From: Nonomuraea longispora
Lineage (GTDB): Bacteria; Actinomycetota; Actinomycetes; Streptosporangiales; Streptosporangiaceae
Reading direction: 5' to 3'
DNA length: 33,181 bases
Assembly (NCBI RefSeq): GCF_004348345.1
Contig: NZ_SMJZ01000086.1
Location: forward strand, 1-33,181
Shown: piece after piece, positions 29,197-33,181 of the stretch
Layout: the number at the start of each line of letters is the position of its first letter
How positions within the stretch are numbered: the stretch's first letter is position 1
Notes under the pieces: generated by a model
Told to the model about the DNA's origin: nothing
What the model saw: only the letters and a program-made list of their open reading frames with translations
Databases searched by the model: none
Position numbers and translations under genes: made by a program

Positions 29197-30693
29197 TCAG
29201 GTGATTCTGATCATGTACGCGGCCGTGGTGGGCGGCTCGGGCGGCAGGTCGGCGTAGAGCGCCTCGGGGGCCAGCCGCCAGCCGACGGGACCGTGGCCGA
29301 GCAGCTCGACGGCGGCGGGGCGACGCTCCAGCAGGCCCGCGGCGGCGCCCAGGCTCGCGATCCTGGCCGTGCGGTCCTGCGGCCAGGCCAGGAGGGTGGC
29401 GTACACGGCCTCCCCCTTGCGGGTGAAGCGGATGTCGTCCGGCCGGTACGCGCGCTCGGCCTCGTTGTACCCTTCGTACCCCTTGACCTCGCCCAGCCCC
29501 GTCGGGCCCTCGCCCGCGCGCAGCCAGGGCGTCGTGCCGTGGACGCCCTCGCCGCAGACCCGCAGCCAGCCGCCCACCTCGGCCAGCAGCGCGCGGGAGC
29601 GGGCGTCCACGGTGCCGTCGGCGTGCTGCGGGATGTTCAGCAGCAGGCAGCCGTTCTTGCTGACCACGTCGATCAGCGTGTGGATGATCTGCTGCGGGGT
29701 CTTGCGCGGGTGGAACATCGGGCCGTCGTCGGCGCAGTCGAACCACTCGCCGTCGCTGGTGTCGAACTGCCACGGATGGGGCTGGGCCTCGTCGAGCTGG
29801 CGGCGCTCGCAGTCGAGGACCACCGCGGTGCGGTCGGCCTCGGGCACGTCCTTGATCGTCACGATGCCGCCGGTCGGGCACGTGTCGTAGTAGCGGGCCA
29901 GCAGCTCCAGCCCGGCCGAGCTGACCGGCTCCGACTCCACCACGCTGCCCGCGTCGAACGGCAGCCGGCCGTCGTCGAGGTAGACCAGGTCGGGACGGTA
30001 GCGGTCGAGCGCCTCGCCGACGCGAGCGTAGAAACGCTCGGCGACGTGCGCGGGCGGCCGGGCTCCCGGCTCGTGCCGCGGCGGGTAGAGGGTCGCCGGG
30101 TCGAGGCCCTCCCACCAGGTGCCGGCCCCGTCGGCCCTGGTCAGCGCCCCGTCGTACGGCTCGCCCGTCTCGGGGTCGCGGCAGTGCGCCACGTCGAGCC
30201 AGCGCCACGTCCAGTTGTGGTGGAAGCTGAGGCCGAACGGCAGCCCGGCCGCGCGGGCCGCCCGCTCCCACGCGCCCACGATGTCGCGCTTCGGGCCGAC
30301 CCGGACGGCGGTCCAGTCGTGCTGCCGGGAGTCCCAAAGGTCGAAGTTGTCGCAGTGGGTGGCCAGGGCGACGAAGTAGCGGGCGCCGCTGGAGACGTAC
30401 AGGTCGATGAGCTCGTCGGGGTCGAAACGTTCGGCACGCCAGCGGCGGAACAGGTCCTTGGCCCCGCCCTTGCCGAAGTGGGCCCGGTGGTGCGCGTGCT
30501 GGCGGCCGGCCCGTACCCGCTCCCACGGCTCCGACCAGGGTTGCGTGCCGTAGAGGTGGCGGGCGTACCAGTCGCCCGAGCGGGCCACGGACTGAGGGCC
30601 CCAGTGCGACCAGATGCCGAACTTCGCCTCGCCGAACCACGCCGGCACGCTGTGCCGGCGCAACGACCGCCAGTCCGGCTGGAAACCGCTCAC
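29197..30693 (-). CDS. Alpha-L-fucosidase, glycoside hydrolase family 29
   Basis: Protein of 498 residues without signal peptide. The GH29 start PAWFGEAKFGIWSHWGPQSV (17-36) is followed by GARYFVALATHCDNFDLWDS (103-122), GLSFHHNWTWRW and the nucleophile region RPDLVYLDDGRLPF, where Asp240 aligns with the family nucleophile. SKNGCLLLNIPQHADG closes the barrel, and a C-terminal beta domain follows. It would remove terminal alpha-L-fucose from plant cell-wall oligosaccharides; specificity within GH29 cannot be judged. Its GTG start overlaps the stop of the GH42 gene (GTGA), so it is the second gene of the operon. Confidence 0.85.
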   Translation of the reverse strand: MSGFQPDWRSLRRHSVPAWFGEAKFGIWSHWGPQSVARSGDWYARHLYGTQPWSEPWERVRAGRQHAHHRAHFGKGGAKDLFRRWRAERFDPDELIDLYVSSGARYFVALATHCDNFDLWDSRQHDWTAVRVGPKRDIVGAWERAARAAGLPFGLSFHHNWTWRWLDVAHCRDPETGEPYDGALTRADGAGTWWEGLDPATLYPPRHEPGARPPAHVAERFYARVGEALDRYRPDLVYLDDGRLPFDAGSVVESEPVSSAGLELLARYYDTCPTGGIVTIKDVPEADRTAVVLDCERRQLDEAQPHPWQFDTSDGEWFDCADDGPMFHPRKTPQQIIHTLIDVVSKNGCLLLNIPQHADGTVDARSRALLAEVGGWLRVCGEGVHGTTPWLRAGEGPTGLGEVKGYEGYNEAERAYRPDDIRFTRKGEAVYATLLAWPQDRTARIASLGAAAGLLERRPAAVELLGHGPVGWRLAPEALYADLPPEPPTTAAYMIRIT

Positions 30694-32819
30694 GTGATCA
30701 CCCGTACGTCGAAGGGGGCCAGCCGGAGCGGGCCCGGGCCGAGGGGCCGCCGCGGGCCGGTGATCTCGACGGCCGGCCGGGTCACGGTCGCCGCGTGCTC
30801 GCGGTCGGACCAGTTGTGCACGAACCAGAGGCGCTGCCCGCGCGCGTTCACCGCGGAGCGCACGGTGACCTGCGGCTGCCCGCCTGCGTCGACCAGCGCG
30901 GCGGAGGGCCGCCCGCGCGCCTCCGTGGCGTCCGGTACGGGGGCGGGTCGCCGATCCGCCTCGGCGGCTCGTGCGGCGACCCGGCGGAACAGCGCCGCCG
31001 CCAGTTCCCTGCCGGGCAGGGTGCCGACGTAGGTCACCGTGCCGCGCCCGACGCGGTGCTCGGTGACGGCGGGCCAGCGGCCGAAGTGGTGGTGGTCGTA
31101 GCGGGCCAGCACCTCGGCCCCCTCCGGCTCCAGCGCGTCCGCCCAGTGGCGGGCCCAGTGCCGGTTATCGCCGTGCGTCCCGAGCCCGCGCACGGGGACG
31201 GGGCCGGGCAGCGTCGAGTACTCCAGGTAGCGCACCCCAGCCGCCTCGCGCAGCGGTCCCGGCGCTACCTCGGCCCGCGCCCGTGCCTCCTCGTCGGCGT
31301 ACCCGGTGCGGAAGGTCAGCACCAGATGCCCGCCGTCGCGCGCGTACGCGGTCAGCGCGCCGGCCGTCGCGGCGGACAGGCAGTAGAGCGCGGGCGCCAC
31401 CACGACGGGGAAGCGCCGGGCGCCGAACTGCTCCGGCGTCACGAAGCCCGCCTGCATCCCCGCGTCGCTCGCCCCCTGGTAGAACGCCGCGACGATGCGC
31501 TCGTAGGAGTCGCGGTCGGGGTCGCGTCCGTCGAGGGTGAGCGGCGGCTGGAACGCCAGCGCCCACCTGCTGTCGGGGGAGCAGACGAACCCGACGTCGG
31601 CGTCGGGGGTGAGCCCGGCCAGGTCGTCGCCCGCCCGGTCGAGCTCCGCGCCCAGCGCCGCGATCTCGTCGTGGATCCGGCCCGGCGTCATGGCGTGCCC
31701 GAGGATGCCGCCCCAGTACGTCTCGGCGCCGTCGTGCAGCGTGTTCCAGTGCCAGTACGAGATCATCTCCGCGCCGCGCGCGACCAGCGCCCAGGCCGCC
31801 TGTCGCAGCTGGCCGTCGTAGGGGGTGAGGTTGAGCTGCGATCCGGCGATCGACGTCGCGTTCGTCTCGGTCACCCAGAAGCGGCGCTGCTTGGAGCCGT
31901 ACATGCGGTCGGCCGCCCGGAACAGCGCGTCGGGACCGGAGGCGAACCAGCCGAGCTCGGCGGGCCGGTCCTCGGCGTCCCGGATCAGCGCGTCCTGCGC
32001 CAGGTAGTAGGCGTTCCCGCTGGTGACGGTCAGGTGCTCGGACAGCCGTACGTCGTCGAGGGCCGGCCGCTGGTAGGCCAGGCACGTGGTGAGGACGCGG
32101 TCGCCGGGCACCAGCTCGCGTACGAGCTCGGCCTGCCAGGCGATGAACCGGGTGGTCAGCTCGGCCTGGAAGCGCCGCCACGCGAGGTCGTACGACGGGG
32201 TGGTGTTGCCGTCGGGGCGCCACAGTTCGGCCCAGTCGCCCAGTCGGTGTGACCAGTACGCCAGCCCCCACTCCTCGTTCAGCCGTCCGACGTCGCCGTA
32301 CCGCTCGGCGAGCCAGGCCGTGAAGCGCTCGAAGACCGGCTCGTTGTGGATGAGGTGCAGCCCCGGCTCGTTGTCGAGCTGGATCCCGATGACGGCGGGG
32401 TGGCCGCCGTGGCGCCCGACGACGGCGCGGATGACGCGCTCGGCGTGGCGCAGGAAGACCGGCGAGGTGAAGTCGGCCTCCTGGCGCGCGCCCCAGGGGA
32501 CGCGAACCCCGCCGGCCCGCACGACGGCCAGCTCGGGATGCTTGCGCTGCAGCCAGGGCGGGACGGCGTACGTCGGGGTGCCCAGGAGCACGCCGATGCC
32601 GCGCTCGTGGGCCGCGTCCAGGACGGGCGTCAGCCAGTCGAGGTCGAATTCGCCGTCGCGGGGCTCCCAGGTGGACCAGACGGACTCGCCGACGCGGATG
32701 GTGTCGATCTTCGCCTGTGCCATCAGGCCGAGATCGCGTTCGGGATCGGGGGAGCGCTGGTATTCGGGGTAGTAGGCGGTGCCGAACCGGATGCCGGGGC
32801 TGGGGGGCGGTGGCGTCAT
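30690..32819 (-). CDS. Beta-galactosidase, glycoside hydrolase family 42
   Basis: Protein of 709 residues, the first gene of the glycosidase operon. Catalytic domain A starts RFGTAYYPEYQRSPDPERDLGLM and carries the acid/base Glu151 in QLDNEPG and the nucleophile Glu318 in FWVTETNAT. A trimerisation-type domain (about 395-610, VGFVCSPDSRWALAFQPP onward) and a small C-terminal beta domain complete the usual GH42 layout. No signal peptide, so it acts on imported beta-galactosides such as pectic galactan fragments. GGGGAG lies 3 nt before ATG 32819. A consensus-like promoter and a LacI-type palindrome lie immediately upstream. Confidence 0.9.
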   Translation of the reverse strand: MTPPPPSPGIRFGTAYYPEYQRSPDPERDLGLMAQAKIDTIRVGESVWSTWEPRDGEFDLDWLTPVLDAAHERGIGVLLGTPTYAVPPWLQRKHPELAVVRAGGVRVPWGARQEADFTSPVFLRHAERVIRAVVGRHGGHPAVIGIQLDNEPGLHLIHNEPVFERFTAWLAERYGDVGRLNEEWGLAYWSHRLGDWAELWRPDGNTTPSYDLAWRRFQAELTTRFIAWQAELVRELVPGDRVLTTCLAYQRPALDDVRLSEHLTVTSGNAYYLAQDALIRDAEDRPAELGWFASGPDALFRAADRMYGSKQRRFWVTETNATSIAGSQLNLTPYDGQLRQAAWALVARGAEMISYWHWNTLHDGAETYWGGILGHAMTPGRIHDEIAALGAELDRAGDDLAGLTPDADVGFVCSPDSRWALAFQPPLTLDGRDPDRDSYERIVAAFYQGASDAGMQAGFVTPEQFGARRFPVVVAPALYCLSAATAGALTAYARDGGHLVLTFRTGYADEEARARAEVAPGPLREAAGVRYLEYSTLPGPVPVRGLGTHGDNRHWARHWADALEPEGAEVLARYDHHHFGRWPAVTEHRVGRGTVTYVGTLPGRELAAALFRRVAARAAEADRRPAPVPDATEARGRPSAALVDAGGQPQVTVRSAVNARGQRLWFVHNWSDREHAATVTRPAVEITGPRRPLGPGPLRLAPFDVRVIT

Positions 32820-32854
32820 GGGCTCCCCGTGACGTGACGGACCTTTGGCGATCT

Positions 32855-32866
32855 TAAAACGTTTTA
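32855..32866. promoter_or_regulatory. LacI-family operator 1
   Basis: Perfect 12-bp palindrome TAAAACGTTTTA with the central CG typical of LacI/GalR-family sites. It lies just downstream of the -10 of the leftward promoter, at the expected transcription start of the GH42 operon, where a bound repressor would block initiation. Confidence 0.8.
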
Positions 32867-32870
32867 TCAG

Positions 32871-32900
32871 ATGATATATCTATTCACGTCCTCATGTCAA
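32871..32900 (-). promoter_or_regulatory. Promoter of the GH42-GH28 glycosidase operon
   Basis: On the minus strand TTGACA (32900-32895) matches the -35 consensus exactly and is followed after 18 bp by TATCAT (32876-32871), one mismatch from TATAAT. Initiation would fall near 32864, inside operator 1, giving a leader of about 45 nt before the GH42 ATG. Confidence 0.7.
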
Positions 32901-33008
32901 TGCACGGTGGGCGCTTCATCGCTGTCCCGTTTCCTGTGGCGCCTGGTGGTGCGGTGGATCACCCGAGGTGAGAGAGGGATGGTGTCGTGGGAACGTCGCG
33001 TATAGGGT

Positions 33009-33020
33009 TAAAACGTTTTG
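33009..33020. promoter_or_regulatory. LacI-family operator 2
   Basis: A second copy of AAAACGTTTT (33010-33019) in the frame TAAAACGTTTTG, 154 bp from operator 1. It follows TATAGG (33001-33006), a possible -10 of the rightward GH2 gene for which no clear -35 is seen. Two sites in one divergent region allow repressor looping. The cognate LacI-family gene is not in the window. Confidence 0.75.
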
Positions 33021-33041
33021 TCTCACCGGAGGGACGTTCGG

Positions 33042-33181
33042 ATGGTCGACTTTCACGAGGACCCCGGGCCGGGCTCCGGGCGGCGGGCTCCGCGCGCGGA
33101 CTTCGTCTCCGACGCGCCGCGCCTGACGCTCAACGGCCTGTGGCGCTTCCGCCTCTCGGACACCGCCGAGGGAACCGGGCC
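33042..33181 (+). CDS. Glycoside hydrolase family 2 protein, N-terminal fragment (cut by window edge)
   Basis: Only the first 46 codons are present. After a Gly/Pro/Arg-rich start (MVDFHEDPGPGSGRRAPRAD), the segment RLTLNGLWRFRLSDTAEGTG is typical of the N-terminal sugar-binding domain of GH2 beta-galactosidases, where it begins the first strand. GGAGGG with an 8-nt spacer supports ATG 33042, and no signal peptide is visible. It is divergent from the GH42 operon and shares the two LacI-type operators, so it is probably co-regulated with it. Beta-galactosidase is likely, but beta-glucuronidase or another GH2 activity is possible. Confidence 0.7.
   Translation, partial: MVDFHEDPGPGSGRRAPRADFVSDAPRLTLNGLWRFRLSDTAEGTG

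Noticed and set aside
26395..31032. A 4.6-kb open frame on the plus strand opposite the glycosidase genes
   Set aside because: Its product is low-complexity Arg/Ala/Gly/Val-rich sequence with no domain. It is the GC-rich antisense shadow of GH78, GH29 and GH42, which have intact family motifs.

Overview
The window is about 72-73% G+C and has dense genes with GC-rich third codon positions, frequent GTG starts and many 4-bp ATGA/GTGA stop-start overlaps. It also carries MurR/RpiR, HxlR, GntR/FCD, TetR and NarL-type regulators, a Tat-type signal peptide and an IrtAB-like ABC pair. Together these point to a filamentous actinomycete, probably of Streptosporangiales type (Nonomuraea-like). That placement is inferred from gene style; no rRNA or tRNA is present to confirm it.

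Layout, left to right. (1) 30-5586: a C45-type N-terminal-nucleophile hydrolase, then what looks like a glutarate module. Glutaryl-CoA dehydrogenase lies on the minus strand, divergent from an operon of aldehyde dehydrogenase, CaiB-type glutarate CoA-transferase and a GntR/FCD regulator. An AT-rich repeat element sits between the two. (2) 5591-10365: a small unknown gene coupled to a TetR regulator, then two ABC half-transporters resembling IrtA/IrtB siderophore importers. (3) 10611-12638: a secreted GH71 alpha-1,3-glucanase with an N-terminal binding domain. (4) 12677-17381: a minus-strand operon (MFS transporter, miniature GAF protein, amidohydrolase, membrane-anchored alpha/beta hydrolase) divergent from a MurR/RpiR regulator. 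(5) 17416-19574: an unknown gene, an HxlR regulator with a conserved N-terminal Cys, and a divergent FSP1/AIF2-like FAD oxidoreductase. (6) 19634-24013: a NarL-type two-component pair, a one-motif CBS protein, a tiny Cys-rich ORF, an ArsB/NhaD transporter and a six-helix membrane protein. (7) 24073-33181: a plant-polysaccharide cluster on the minus strand (GH42, GH29, GH78, a beta-propeller glycosidase and a secreted GH28), divergent from a GH2 gene cut by the right edge. Two copies of a LacI-type palindrome (AAAACGTTTT) control the divergent region.

How the genes fit together. In region 1 the enzymes would take glutarate semialdehyde to glutarate, glutaryl-CoA and then crotonyl-CoA, with the GntR protein as the obvious local regulator. 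In region 7 a secreted GH28 would cut pectin or rhamnogalacturonan backbone, and enzymes without signal peptides would remove galactose, fucose and rhamnose in the cytoplasm. That needs an oligosaccharide importer, yet none is present. Instead, a 19-codon frame at 25528-25587 looks like the C-terminal tail of a MalG-type sugar permease, as if an ABC transporter had been deleted there.

The most unusual observations are that permease scar, the 29-codon Cys-rich ORF coupled to the ArsB/NhaD transporter, the 91-residue GAF protein, and a His-to-Asn change in a GH28 active-site motif. I saw no CRISPR array, insertion sequence, prophage, RNA gene or attachment site, and no gap longer than 300 bases without a gene.
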